Source of the DNA: Bacteroidota bacterium
GTDB lineage: Bacteria; Bacteroidota; Bacteroidia; Cytophagales; Cyclobacteriaceae
Reading direction: 5' to 3'
DNA: 40,899 nucleotides
NCBI GenBank assembly: GCA_024643595.1
Contig: JAHEMS010000002.1
Span: 1 to 40,899 of the forward strand
Below are positions 20,369 through 30,301 of the stretch, piece after piece. Position numbers and translations under genes: made by a program. Numbering within the stretch: the first letter of the stretch is position 1; each line of letters opens with the position of its first letter. Under the pieces are notes generated by a model. The model worked only from the letters and a program-made list of their open reading frames with translations. It was not told the origin of the DNA and ran no database searches.

Positions 20369-21214
20369 TTAAAAAATCTCCAAAAAAGCAACAATAAATG
20401 GGGCGGAAATTAACAACCCATCGAAGCGGTCTAAAAAGCCTCCATGACCAGGCAAGCTGTTTCCCGAATCCTTTATTTCAATACTTCTTTTAAGAAGTGA
20501 TTCAACCAAATCCCCAAATGTGCCACCGATAACGATGATTACTCCAATCACCATCCATTGCCAGGATTGAATCGTTGGTTCGTGCCCTATTGAAGAAAAA
20601 AAATAAGGTAGCCCATAAGCGAATACCATTGCAAGTACTGCGCCGCCAGCAAATCCTTCCCATGATTTTTTTGGTGAAATGCGTTCAAATAATTTTCTCT
20701 TCCCAAACAATGAGCCTGCAAAATATGCTCCTGTATCACTGGCCCAAAGAATAAACAAACAACCGAAAATGATTTGATAATCATAAGCCTCATTTTCAAA
20801 GGTGGCAATGTTAAGTAATGCAATAGGGGTGGCTACGTAAAATATTCCGAGGAAAGTATAAGCGATATTGGTGAATGGTTTTCGCTCTGTCTTTTTATAA
20901 AGTTTGATCATGTAAACACATGATACAGCCGGGAAAATCAGAAAATAATACCGATAAGAAATATCACCCCGCTCAATAAAGAATGACAAACAAAATATTA
21001 ATACACCGCAGATCGTCCCAAATGTTTTTTGCGGGATCATTCCATCCAGACCAGATAGTTTGTAAAATTCAAGGAGTGTAAAGAGACAAATAATTAAAAA
21101 TACGAGGAAGTAAGTCCACTCGCTATACATGATGCTAAACACAATCCCTGCTGCACCTAACAGTGCAGTAATGAGACGTTGCGAAAGGTTGCTGAATTTC
21201 GTTGGCGCTGTCAC
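20369..21214 (-). CDS. cdsA: phosphatidate cytidylyltransferase
   Basis: Polytopic; signature WASDTGAYFAGSLFGKRKLFERISPKKSWEGFAGG and IGGTFGDLVESLLKRSIEIKDSGNSLPGHGGFLDRFDGLL. Confidence 0.97.
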   Translation of the reverse strand: MTAPTKFSNLSQRLITALLGAAGIVFSIMYSEWTYFLVFLIICLFTLLEFYKLSGLDGMIPQKTFGTICGVLIFCLSFFIERGDISYRYYFLIFPAVSCVYMIKLYKKTERKPFTNIAYTFLGIFYVATPIALLNIATFENEAYDYQIIFGCLFILWASDTGAYFAGSLFGKRKLFERISPKKSWEGFAGGAVLAMVFAYGLPYFFSSIGHEPTIQSWQWMVIGVIIVIGGTFGDLVESLLKRSIEIKDSGNSLPGHGGFLDRFDGLLISAPFIVAFLEIF

Positions 21215-22146
21215 ACGGAAAATGAATTATGGCGGGTGTGATATCTTTTAAAATAAACTATAAGGACGGTAAAAACCAAGGTGAAACTGACTACTAAAGA
21301 CCAAGGGGCGGCATCAGGAGATTCCATATCCATAGTAATTATACCCTTCTGATTGAGGTACATCATGATTACTAAAAATCCATTATTGACAAAATGAGCA
21401 ATCATAGGTATAAGGAAATTTTCAGACCATAGATAAAGATACCCAAACAAAGCGCCTAAAAACACGCGAGGTATGAACCCGAAAAACTGCATATGAAATG
21501 CGCTAAAAATAATGGCAGAGGTCCAAATAGCAACGTGATGGTTGCCGCTGGCGCGATAGAATTCAGGTTGCAACAGCCCGCGAAAAACTAATTCTTCGCC
21601 AATGGCTGGTAACAAGGCAATCACCAATATGCCAAAAACAAAATCCCCAGTCGTATCGAATATGGTGAAAAATTTAGTGAGCTCTTCACCTTCTGTTTCG
21701 CGTTCGCGTGCCCAATCGCCAAATTCTTTCATGAAATCAGGAAAGGTAAAGTTGGCATTCCATTCAATGAATATTGAGTTGGTGACCATGAAAGATATTA
21801 CTATTAACGAGGTAACAACAACCATCAAAAGAGGGGTAGACTTATTAGTTATCCATGAAATAGGATTAATTCTTTCGCTGGACCATATGTATAAGCAAGG
21901 AATCAAAATCAATCCAAAGAGCGTAGCACATCCCTGCATAATCAGCATAGGGAGCTTTATTTCTGGATAAGATAAGGGATGTGTTAACTTATTGATAAGA
22001 TCAAACATGGAGCCATCATAAAATGGCATGGATACGAAAAAACCAATTAGAGGCCCAATTACGACAAATCCAAGGGTGGTCGTAAACAGTATTATTATTA
22101 TTGATAACCACGCTGGCTTTTGGGATATCCCCGTCAATTCCGACAT
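21211..22146 (-). CDS. CPBP family intramembrane glutamic endopeptidase (CAAX protease/bacteriocin-processing family)
   Basis: Start MSELTGISQ at 22146; motifs GEELVFRGLLQPEF, FSAFHMQFFGFIPR, HFVNNGF. Confidence 0.92.
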   Translation of the reverse strand: MSELTGISQKPAWLSIIIILFTTTLGFVVIGPLIGFFVSMPFYDGSMFDLINKLTHPLSYPEIKLPMLIMQGCATLFGLILIPCLYIWSSERINPISWITNKSTPLLMVVVTSLIVISFMVTNSIFIEWNANFTFPDFMKEFGDWARERETEGEELTKFFTIFDTTGDFVFGILVIALLPAIGEELVFRGLLQPEFYRASGNHHVAIWTSAIIFSAFHMQFFGFIPRVFLGALFGYLYLWSENFLIPMIAHFVNNGFLVIMMYLNQKGIITMDMESPDAAPWSLVVSFTLVFTVLIVYFKRYHTRHNSFSV

Positions 22147-22205
22147 CTCAACAAAAGAGTTAATTTTGCCCCGCAAACAACGCAGTTTTAACCAAATTAT
22201 CAAAC

Positions 22206-23198
22206 TTGGTCAAGATCGGAAATATTGAGTTGGGAGAGTTTCCCCTTCTGCTCGCACCTATGGAAGATGTGAGTGATCCGCCATTTCGTGCCGTCTGCAA
22301 AGAAGGTGGGGCCGACCTGATGTATACGGAGTTCATTTCTTCTGAAGGATTAATCCGGGATGCTGCCAAAAGCCGCCAAAAGCTCGACATATTTGAATAC
22401 GAACGTCCCATTGGCATTCAATTGTTCGGTGGCGATATCGGGAACATGGTTCATTCGGCGGAGATTGCTACCGAAGTGAATCCTGACCTGATAGATATTA
22501 ATTATGGATGCCCTGTAAAAGCCGTAGCCTGTCGTGGTGCGGGGGCAGCACTACTTCAGGATATACCTAAAATGGTGAAAATGACGGAGGAGATTGTAAA
22601 ATCAACGCATCTTCCGGTGACAGTGAAAACAAGATTGGGTTGGGATGACTCTACTAAAAACGTGGTAGAAGTTGCTGAGCGATTACAGGATATTGGTATT
22701 AAAGCCTTGACCATTCATGGTCGCACGCGAGTTCAGATGTATAAAGGTTCGGCTGATTGGTCGTTGATCGGAAAGATCAAAGAAAATCCCCGTATGCAAA
22801 TTCCTGTATTTGGTAATGGCGATGTTGATTCACCTCAGAAAGCGTTAGAATATCGTAATCGTTTTGGGATAGACGGGATAATGATTGGTCGTGCTGCAAT
22901 CGGATCGCCCTGGGTGTTTAATGAAATAAAACATTATTTCAATACCGGCGAATTACTGGCCCCTCCTGACATGGCGCAACGAGTAAACATTGCACGAAAG
23001 CACCTTGAATTTTCTATTCGATGGAAAGGAGATAAATTAGGCATTTTTGAAATGCGCAGGCATTACACCAACTATTTCAAAGGCACACCCGATTTTAAAC
23101 CATACAGAACGCGATTGGTTGAAGCGCTTACTGCTGAAGAGGTTAATCAAATTCTGGATGAAGTGATAAGCGTATTTAGTGGAGAGCCCGTTTGTTGA
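22206..23198 (+). CDS. dusB: tRNA dihydrouridine synthase B
   Basis: LLLAPMEDVSDPPFRAVCKEGGADLMYTEF, DINYGCPVKAVACRGAGAALLQD, TVKTRLGWD, LTIHGRTRVQMYKG, GRAAIGSPW; TTG start. Confidence 0.96.
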   Translation: MVKIGNIELGEFPLLLAPMEDVSDPPFRAVCKEGGADLMYTEFISSEGLIRDAAKSRQKLDIFEYERPIGIQLFGGDIGNMVHSAEIATEVNPDLIDINYGCPVKAVACRGAGAALLQDIPKMVKMTEEIVKSTHLPVTVKTRLGWDDSTKNVVEVAERLQDIGIKALTIHGRTRVQMYKGSADWSLIGKIKENPRMQIPVFGNGDVDSPQKALEYRNRFGIDGIMIGRAAIGSPWVFNEIKHYFNTGELLAPPDMAQRVNIARKHLEFSIRWKGDKLGIFEMRRHYTNYFKGTPDFKPYRTRLVEALTAEEVNQILDEVISVFSGEPVC

Positions 23199-23279
23199 AC
23201 CGAGTAATAATAGCAAGTAAACGTCTTTGAATTCCTTGTTGATTGCCGTTCTTTGCGATTGCTTTATTTCTCATTTCAC

Positions 23280-24158
23280 ATGGCTCAAAACAAAAACGCC
23301 TCAGCGCTCATTCTTCTACTCATCTTATCCCTTGTTTGGGGCACTTCTTTTATTTTAATCAAACAAGGGTTAAAAGCATTTTCACCGGATGTATTAGGTG
23401 CGCTTAGGGTAACGGCTGCATCAATTTTCTTGTTGCCGTTGGCAATTCCAAGATTAAAGGAACTAAAGCCTGGTGATTCATATAAATTATTTATTTCGGG
23501 TCTAATGGGCATTTTCTTTCCGGCATTCCTCTTTGCTTTTGCGCAGACAAAATTGAATAGTTCGTTGGCCGGAATACTCAATACGCTCTCACCCTTATGG
23601 ACTATGATTCTGGGCGCCATTTTTTTTACTCAACGTTTTCGGGGATACGCAATTCTAGGCATCATACTTTCATTTCTGGGTGCAGTTATGCTTGCTTTAT
23701 CAAGAACAGGTGGAGCTATTACAGGATTTAATATATATGCACTTTTAATTCTAATGGCCACTGCTCTTTACGGAGCAAATCTGAATTGGGTTAAGTTTAA
23801 AATTCATGATTTAGGATCAATAACCATTACGAGCATATCTATTCTCTTTATAGGGCCGATCTCAGCTGTATATCTTTTTTTCTTTACAGATTTTATCGAC
23901 ACGATGACACATCAACCCGAAGCTTGGAAAGCGTTTGGATTCATTGTATTACTGGCCTTGATGGGTACAGCGATTGCCGGGTTGTTGTTTAATAAATTAT
24001 TGCGTATTTCTTCTCCACTTTATGCAAGTTCTGTCACTTATATTATGCCCATTGTTGCGGTCATGTGGGGTGTGATCGATGGGGAGAAATTATTGCCAGG
24101 TCACTTCATAGGGATGGCGGCTATTTTAGGTGGTGTTTACCTCGCTAATAAAAAGTAA
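23280..24158 (+). CDS. EamA/DMT family transporter
   Basis: 10-TM pattern with LVWGTSFILIKQGLKAFSPDVLGALR, typical of EamA; start ATG 23280. Confidence 0.93.
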   Translation: MAQNKNASALILLLILSLVWGTSFILIKQGLKAFSPDVLGALRVTAASIFLLPLAIPRLKELKPGDSYKLFISGLMGIFFPAFLFAFAQTKLNSSLAGILNTLSPLWTMILGAIFFTQRFRGYAILGIILSFLGAVMLALSRTGGAITGFNIYALLILMATALYGANLNWVKFKIHDLGSITITSISILFIGPISAVYLFFFTDFIDTMTHQPEAWKAFGFIVLLALMGTAIAGLLFNKLLRISSPLYASSVTYIMPIVAVMWGVIDGEKLLPGHFIGMAAILGGVYLANKK

Positions 24159-24159
24159 T

Positions 24160-25032
24160 TTATTTTTCCAGAGAAAATGTTGCCAAAACCGGAAGGTGAT
24201 CAGAAGGATAATTTTTTCCGTCATGATCCTGAATCACCTGATAGCTTTCTGCTTTCCAGTGCGGTGAATGAAAAATGTAATCGATCGTCTTGCACTTGAT
24301 TGCATTCACTTCAAATCCACAATAAGTACCAGTAAGATTATTAGTAGGGCGTGAATCCAATAATGGCATAACCGTTCCATCAATCATAATTTGATAAGGT
24401 TCTTCCGTTGGTTCTGAATTAAAATCACCAGAAATGATTAGGGGAATATTATTAATCGAAGAGCCTGCTATTTTCATTCCAGCGATATAGGATTTAATTA
24501 GTTCTGCGCTCTTCTTTCTTGCTTCTTTACCCAGGTGATCAAAATGCGTGTTGAAATGGACAAATAATTGACCAGTGGAATTGTCCTTCATTACGGCATA
24601 GGTCACAATACGGGTAATAGCGGCATCCCAACTTTTACTGCCGGGCACTTCAGGATTTGTGGAAAGCCAAAAAGTATGCTGAAGTAATACCTTGTATTTA
24701 TTTTTTTTGAAGAATATAGCGGAGTATTCACCATTCATTTTCCCATCGTCGCGGCCAACGCCAACATATTCATAATCCGTTAAGTTTTCTTGAAGATCAA
24801 TTATCTGATCATGCAACGCCTCCTGGACACCGAGAAGATCAGGGTCATACGCGTGGATTAATTGGGTGACTTTTTCAATCCGATTTCCCCATTGATTAAT
24901 CCCATCCGCTTTGGTGTCATACCGGATGTTGTAGCTCATCACTCGCACTACCTGAGCGTTTGAATCATTGGAAGTTAATAACAATAGGATAAGGATAGTT
25001 GATAGCCGCATAATTAAAGATATCATAAACAC
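24160..25032 (-). CDS. secreted endonuclease/exonuclease/phosphatase (EEP) family protein
   Basis: Signal peptide, MSYNIRYDTKADGINQWGNR, LLGVQEA, FNTHFDHLG, ISGDFNSEP, TIDYIFHS, SDHLPVLATF. Confidence 0.93.
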   Translation of the reverse strand: MFMISLIMRLSTILILLLLTSNDSNAQVVRVMSYNIRYDTKADGINQWGNRIEKVTQLIHAYDPDLLGVQEALHDQIIDLQENLTDYEYVGVGRDDGKMNGEYSAIFFKKNKYKVLLQHTFWLSTNPEVPGSKSWDAAITRIVTYAVMKDNSTGQLFVHFNTHFDHLGKEARKKSAELIKSYIAGMKIAGSSINNIPLIISGDFNSEPTEEPYQIMIDGTVMPLLDSRPTNNLTGTYCGFEVNAIKCKTIDYIFHSPHWKAESYQVIQDHDGKNYPSDHLPVLATFSLEK

Positions 25033-25099
25033 TGGGGCTTTTGTGATGTATTTAAAGAATAATGACTGTACCTTTAATTCTTAACCTCATCCCCTCATA

Positions 25100-27022
25100 A
25101 TGAACAATCAAAAAGCAATATGGTGCATTTTTTTATTACTCGCACTGGCATCATGTAAAACAAAGGAATTGGAAAAGTCTCCTAAACTATATTCCATGAC
25201 CCAATTTATGGATATCGTGCAAATCGGTGGAGGATCATTTTCCCCGGATGACAGTAAAATCCTTATTAGTAGCAAAGAAACAGGAATTTTTAATGCAATA
25301 GAGATTGATATTAACACAGGACAGCAAACACCATTAACAAAATCAACAGACAATGCTATTTTTGGTTACAGTTATTTTCCCAGGGATAATCGGGTGTTAT
25401 ATGGGAGTGATCGGGGAGGAAACGAGATCACCCATTTGTTTGTGTTAACCAATGGTGATGTGATGGATTTGATCCAGGACTCTACCGCCAAAGCACAATT
25501 TTATGGATGGAGTTTTAATCAAAATCTCATGTATTATACATCGAATAGTCGTGATAAGCGCTACTTTGATTTGTATTCAGTACAGGTAAAAGACGACTCG
25601 GAAGAAAAAATATATCCCGCCAGTTTGGTCTATAAAAATGAAAAAGGGTTAACTCCTTCCATCATATCAAATGATGATCGTTACATCGCCTTATCTGAAA
25701 GGATTACTACCAGTAACGCCAACATGTATTTGAGGGATACACAATCCGGCAAAACGGAATTGTTATCTGCTCACGAGGGGGATATTATGTATAGTCCCCA
25801 ATATTTTAGTGTAGACGGCACAAAACTATTCTATCTGACAGACGAAGGAAGTGAATTCATGCATTTATCAAGTTATGACATTGCGACAAAAACTAAAGCT
25901 AAGGTTGACGAGGCTCCTTGGGATATCATGTATTCGAGCTTGTCGCGAAATGGGAAGTACAGAGTGGTGGCGATTAACAATGATGCACGAACTGAAATGA
26001 AAATATACGATGAATCAAGCGGTGGTAAACTTTTAAAAATTGAGGGTTTACCGGAGGGCGAAATCACCGGGGTTACCATTTCAGACAGCGAGAAGTTAAT
26101 GTCTTTCTATGTGAGCAGTTCAAAGTCGCCAAGTAATTTGTTTGTATATAATTTTGAAACCAAAGAGGTGAAGCAGCTTACTCACACAATGTCGAAAGAA
26201 ATTAATTCTGAAGATTTGGTGGAAGGAGAGGTAATTCGTTTTAGCTCTTTCGATGGAATGGAGATTCCTTCGTTGCTTTATAAGCCGAAAGGGTTGAAAG
26301 AAGGGGATAAAGCTCCGGCACTTTTATATATTCATGGAGGTCCAGGTGGACAGACCCGTTTAAATTATTCGTCCATTATACAGCACTTGGTAAATCATGG
26401 CTATGTAATTCTGGCAGTTAATAATCGTGGAAGCTCGGGATATGGCAAGACATTTTTTTCAGCGGATGATCGTAAACACGGTGACGAAGATTTACGGGAC
26501 TGTGTAGCATCGAAAAAATTCCTGGCCACTTTACCATACGTAGACATGGATAAAGTTGGAATCATGGGAGGAAGTTATGGTGGATATATGACCATGGCCG
26601 CCTTAGCATTCACTCCAGAGGAATTCAAAGTTGGCGTTAATCTGTTTGGGGTTACCAATTGGATACGCACGTTAAAAAGTATTCCGCCCTGGTGGGAAGC
26701 TGGAAGGAAAGCGTTATACGTAGAACTTGGCGATCCATTCACAGAAGATTCTGTGGCTCTTTACAATAAGTCGCCACTTTTTCATACCGATCAAATCACC
26801 AAACCATTTATTGTATTACAGGGAAGTAATGATCCTCGCGTACTACAGGTGGAATCGGATGAGATTGTTGCTAATGCCAGGAAAAATGGAGTGCCTGTGG
26901 AATATATAATTTTTCCGGATGAAGGCCATGGTTTTGTAAAGAAGGAAAACAACATAAAATCATCAGAAGAGATTTTAAAATTTCTCGACAAATATTTAAA
27001 AGCAAATACGGGAAGTGAATAA
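25100..27022 (+). CDS. S9 family peptidase (prolyl oligopeptidase/acylaminoacyl-peptidase type), lipoprotein
   Basis: Lipobox LALASCK; beta-propeller repeats; catalytic GGSYGGYM, GSNDPRV and DEGHGF. Confidence 0.95.
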   Translation: MNNQKAIWCIFLLLALASCKTKELEKSPKLYSMTQFMDIVQIGGGSFSPDDSKILISSKETGIFNAIEIDINTGQQTPLTKSTDNAIFGYSYFPRDNRVLYGSDRGGNEITHLFVLTNGDVMDLIQDSTAKAQFYGWSFNQNLMYYTSNSRDKRYFDLYSVQVKDDSEEKIYPASLVYKNEKGLTPSIISNDDRYIALSERITTSNANMYLRDTQSGKTELLSAHEGDIMYSPQYFSVDGTKLFYLTDEGSEFMHLSSYDIATKTKAKVDEAPWDIMYSSLSRNGKYRVVAINNDARTEMKIYDESSGGKLLKIEGLPEGEITGVTISDSEKLMSFYVSSSKSPSNLFVYNFETKEVKQLTHTMSKEINSEDLVEGEVIRFSSFDGMEIPSLLYKPKGLKEGDKAPALLYIHGGPGGQTRLNYSSIIQHLVNHGYVILAVNNRGSSGYGKTFFSADDRKHGDEDLRDCVASKKFLATLPYVDMDKVGIMGGSYGGYMTMAALAFTPEEFKVGVNLFGVTNWIRTLKSIPPWWEAGRKALYVELGDPFTEDSVALYNKSPLFHTDQITKPFIVLQGSNDPRVLQVESDEIVANARKNGVPVEYIIFPDEGHGFVKKENNIKSSEEILKFLDKYLKANTGSE

Positions 27023-27036
27023 AAAAGCTCTTAAAA

Positions 27037-27069
27037 AATAGAGGCTATCTCATTCAGATAGCCTCTATT
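27037..27069. terminator. bidirectional intrinsic-terminator-like hairpin between convergent genes
   Basis: Perfect 14-bp inverted repeat AATAGAGGCTATCT-cattc-AGATAGCCTCTATT in the spacer between the S9 peptidase (+) and nfu (-), flanked by A-rich (left) and T-rich (right) tracts. Confidence 0.85.
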
Positions 27070-27089
27070 ATTATTTCTGGATTTCAAAT

Positions 27090-27665
27090 TTATCCTAAGG
27101 CCTCTACTTCCTGCACTTCCTCCGGCATCATTTTCTTGAATAGATTTTCAATACCTGCCTTCAATGTTATTGTTGAAGATGGACAGCCACTGCATGAACC
27201 TTGGAGCGTGACTGTTACTTTTTTATCGGTATAGGAGTGAAACGTAATAGCGCCACCATCCTGCTCAACAGCCGGACGGATGTACTCATCCAGAATGGTC
27301 TTTATTTTTTTTATAGTTTCGGTTTCCTCTTGCTGTGGAGCTTCGGATTCTTTCACGTCTAGAATTAATTTTCCAGATTCCAAAAATGTTCGGATATGAT
27401 TTTTAAGTGTATCCTGAATTTCAATCCACTCAACATCTTCTTTTTTTGTAACGGTTACGAAGTTGCTCATGTAGAACACCCTATCCACAAAAGGATACAT
27501 GAACAGTTCCTGAGCAAGGGGTGCCTGTTCTGCTTCAACGGGAGTTGGGAAATCGAAACTCATTCCTTCAGGAACTAATACTTCACTCACTACGAATTTT
27601 AGTGAGTTAGGATTTGGATTAGATTCCAGATAGATATGGATATTTTTTGCAGCGGTTGGAGTCAT
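27090..27665 (-). CDS. NifU/Nfu family Fe-S scaffold protein
   Basis: Nfu N-terminal domain (ESNPNPNSLKFV) and NifU C-terminal CxxC (VTLQGSCSGCPSSTITLKAGIENLF). Confidence 0.93.
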   Translation of the reverse strand: MTPTAAKNIHIYLESNPNPNSLKFVVSEVLVPEGMSFDFPTPVEAEQAPLAQELFMYPFVDRVFYMSNFVTVTKKEDVEWIEIQDTLKNHIRTFLESGKLILDVKESEAPQQEETETIKKIKTILDEYIRPAVEQDGGAITFHSYTDKKVTVTLQGSCSGCPSSTITLKAGIENLFKKMMPEEVQEVEALG

Positions 27666-27797
27666 GTGTTTTTATGTTTTCAATAGAGGAAGCTATGAAT
27701 CAACAAAGTTATGAAATTTAAGTTCATCGTCTAGATTGAAAATCAGTATATTCACGCCTTTACAGAGTTATAAATTTGATATTATTTTGCTGATGCT

Positions 27798-29171
27798 ATG
27801 ACACAAAAGAGAATTGTTTGGTTTATTCTGGGATTTTTCCTCTTAGCTACGATACTGCACTCGATCGAATATTATACATCATTTACCTTATCTCACAGAT
27901 TGCTGGTTGCTAGTCGTCTGATTACATGGGCATGGCTGGTACTTTATGCGATTCGCAAAAAATCGCTTACTACCTGGATTTTATTAAGTATGGTAATCGG
28001 TGTTGAAATTGGATTGAACTTCCCTGAGTTCGCACAAAATCTTTCTGTCCTTAGTAAAATTTTCCTACGACTGGTAAAAACTATTATTGCACCTATTCTA
28101 TTTGCGACGCTGGTGGTTGGTATTGCTGGCCATTCCAATCTTAAACAAGTGGGTAGGATGGGCTGGAAATCAATCCTCTACTTTGAAGGGGTTACAACCA
28201 TGGCGTTAATGGTCGGATTGATTGCTATAAATTTAACACAGGCTGGTGCTGGTATTGTATTGCCTGAAGGATTTAATCAGGAGTTACCGGAAGCGATAGC
28301 TCAATCATGGTCAGATGTGATACTTCATGTTTTCCCTGAAAATTTTGTCAAGTCAGTATATAATGGTGATGTACTTCCCATTGTTGTCTTCAGCGTAATA
28401 TTTGGCATAGCGCTCGCTATGTTGCCAGAAGAAAAGAAAAGGCCATTACTCAATTTTTCGGAGAGCCTGGCAGAAACGATGTTTAAATTTACCAACATCA
28501 TCATGCACTTTGCTCCATTTGGTGTAGGCGCCGCAATCGCTGTTACCGTTGGTCACCTTGGTATTGATATCCTTACTTCATTGTTGAAATTATTGTTCAC
28601 GCTATACGGTTCGTTAGTCGTGTTTATAGGGGGAATTTTATTGCCCATAGCCTTAATTCTAAAAGTACCGGTAAAGAAATTCTTTAAAGCAGTTTCTGAG
28701 CCAGTCTCCATTGCTTTTGCTACCACCAGTTCAGAGTCTGCTTTACCTAAAGCCATGGAGAATATGGAGAAACTAGGAGTACCCCGCAAAATAGTTTCTT
28801 TTGTATTGCCGACAGGTTATACCTTTAATCTCGATGGCACTACGCTTTATCTCTCGTTGGCTTCCGTATTTGTGGCGCAGGCAGCGGGCATTCCATTAAC
28901 TATTGGTCAACAGATTTTAATGGGTCTTACCCTTATGCTCACGAGTAAAGGTGTTGCTGGCGTGCCTCGTGCTTCGCTGGTGATATTACTTGGAACAGCT
29001 GCTTCTTTTGGATTACCCCTTTGGCCTATTATGGCTATTTTGGGTATCGATGAATTAATGGATATGGCACGCACTTCTGTCAACGTAGCAGGTAATTGTC
29101 TGGCCACAGTAGTGATCGCAAAGTGGGAGGGAGAATATGTAGAGCCAGAAGGTGAAGTCAATTTTGATTAA
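27798..29171 (+). CDS. dicarboxylate/amino acid:cation symporter (DAACS/SLC1 family)
   Basis: FATTSSESALPKAMENMEKLGVP, FVLPTGYTFNLDGTTLYLSLASVFVAQAAG, GVAGVPRASLVIL, DMARTSVNVAGNCLATVVIAKWEGE. Confidence 0.95.
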   Translation: MTQKRIVWFILGFFLLATILHSIEYYTSFTLSHRLLVASRLITWAWLVLYAIRKKSLTTWILLSMVIGVEIGLNFPEFAQNLSVLSKIFLRLVKTIIAPILFATLVVGIAGHSNLKQVGRMGWKSILYFEGVTTMALMVGLIAINLTQAGAGIVLPEGFNQELPEAIAQSWSDVILHVFPENFVKSVYNGDVLPIVVFSVIFGIALAMLPEEKKRPLLNFSESLAETMFKFTNIIMHFAPFGVGAAIAVTVGHLGIDILTSLLKLLFTLYGSLVVFIGGILLPIALILKVPVKKFFKAVSEPVSIAFATTSSESALPKAMENMEKLGVPRKIVSFVLPTGYTFNLDGTTLYLSLASVFVAQAAGIPLTIGQQILMGLTLMLTSKGVAGVPRASLVILLGTAASFGLPLWPIMAILGIDELMDMARTSVNVAGNCLATVVIAKWEGEYVEPEGEVNFD

Positions 29172-29178
29172 TGCCTTC

Positions 29179-30249
29179 TTATATCTTAGAACTTTTCGAA
29201 CGCAATAAAAAATCAGCAATAACAAGAGCGGCCATGGCCTCTACAATGGGCACCGCCCTGGGAACTACGCATGGGTCATGTCTTCCTTTGCCAGAAACGA
29301 TGGTTTCATTACCATCTTTATCTACACTGGGCTGATCTTTCATAATCGTAGCCACGGGTTTGAATGCTACATTGAAATAAATATCTTCACCATTGCTGAT
29401 ACCACCTTGAATTCCTCCGGAGAAATTAGTTTTTGTCCGGATCTTGTTCCCATCATTATAAAATTCATCATTATGTTGTGAGCCCCGTAAAGTTATTCCG
29501 TCAAAACCACTACCATATTCAAACCCTTTTACCGCATTGATGCTAAGCATAGCTTTTCCAATTTCTGCATGAAGTTTATCAAAGACAGGCTCACCTAATC
29601 CAACCGGAGTATTTTTTATTACACAAGTCACCACACCTCCAATAGTATCACGCGCTAACCGTACCTGATCAATGAGAGAAATCATTTTTTCCGCGATCGA
29701 TACATCAGGGCAGCGTATTATGTTGTCTTCTGTTTTATTTAGATCAAGTTGTGTATAATGGGGTGCTTTTAGCTCTCCGACTTGAGAAACATAAGCATTT
29801 ATTTCAATGCCGACTTGCTTCAAGAGCAATTTGGCGATGGCTCCAGCGGCTACGCGCGCAGCTGTTTCGCGCGCAGAACTTCGGCCTCCACCACGATAAT
29901 CACGCACGCCATATTTGGATTCGTAGGTATAATCTGCATGTGATGGCCGAAAGGTATTTTGAATATGTGAATAGTCTTTGCTGCGTTGATCTTGATTTTC
30001 TATGGTGATGGCAATAGGGGTGCCGGTTGATTTTCCTTCAAAAACTCCGGAAAGAATTTTGAATGAGTCGTCTTCCTTGCGCTGGGTAGTGATTTTTGAT
30101 TGACCCGGTTTTCTCCGATCCAGTTCAGACTGGATGAAATTTAAATCAATCGTAAGACCTGCAGGGCAGCCATCAATAATAACACCAATGGCAGGTCCAT
30201 GCGATTCGCCAAAGGTGCTAATTCTAAAAAGTGTTCCGTAGGAGTTCAT
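29179..30249 (-). CDS. aroC: chorismate synthase
   Basis: [86 protein letters not shown]. Confidence 0.98.
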   Translation of the reverse strand: MNSYGTLFRISTFGESHGPAIGVIIDGCPAGLTIDLNFIQSELDRRKPGQSKITTQRKEDDSFKILSGVFEGKSTGTPIAITIENQDQRSKDYSHIQNTFRPSHADYTYESKYGVRDYRGGGRSSARETAARVAAGAIAKLLLKQVGIEINAYVSQVGELKAPHYTQLDLNKTEDNIIRCPDVSIAEKMISLIDQVRLARDTIGGVVTCVIKNTPVGLGEPVFDKLHAEIGKAMLSINAVKGFEYGSGFDGITLRGSQHNDEFYNDGNKIRTKTNFSGGIQGGISNGEDIYFNVAFKPVATIMKDQPSVDKDGNETIVSGKGRHDPCVVPRAVPIVEAMAALVIADFLLRSKSSKI

Positions 30250-30301
30250 TTCATTAATTATTCAAAATTCAAGATCGTTTATTAAAATTTTTAATCTTGA
30301 A

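Noticed and set aside
21602-21970. 122-aa plus-strand ORF
   Set aside because: Antisense inside the CPBP protease gene, no recognisable motif; shadow ORF.
21211-22146. CPBP protease as possible bacteriocin-immunity or processing component
   Set aside because: No small peptide precursor, ABC exporter or maturation enzyme nearby; neighbours are cdsA and dusB, so a general membrane protease is more likely.
23285-23620. 111-aa minus-strand ORF
   Set aside because: Antisense inside the EamA transporter gene; shadow ORF.
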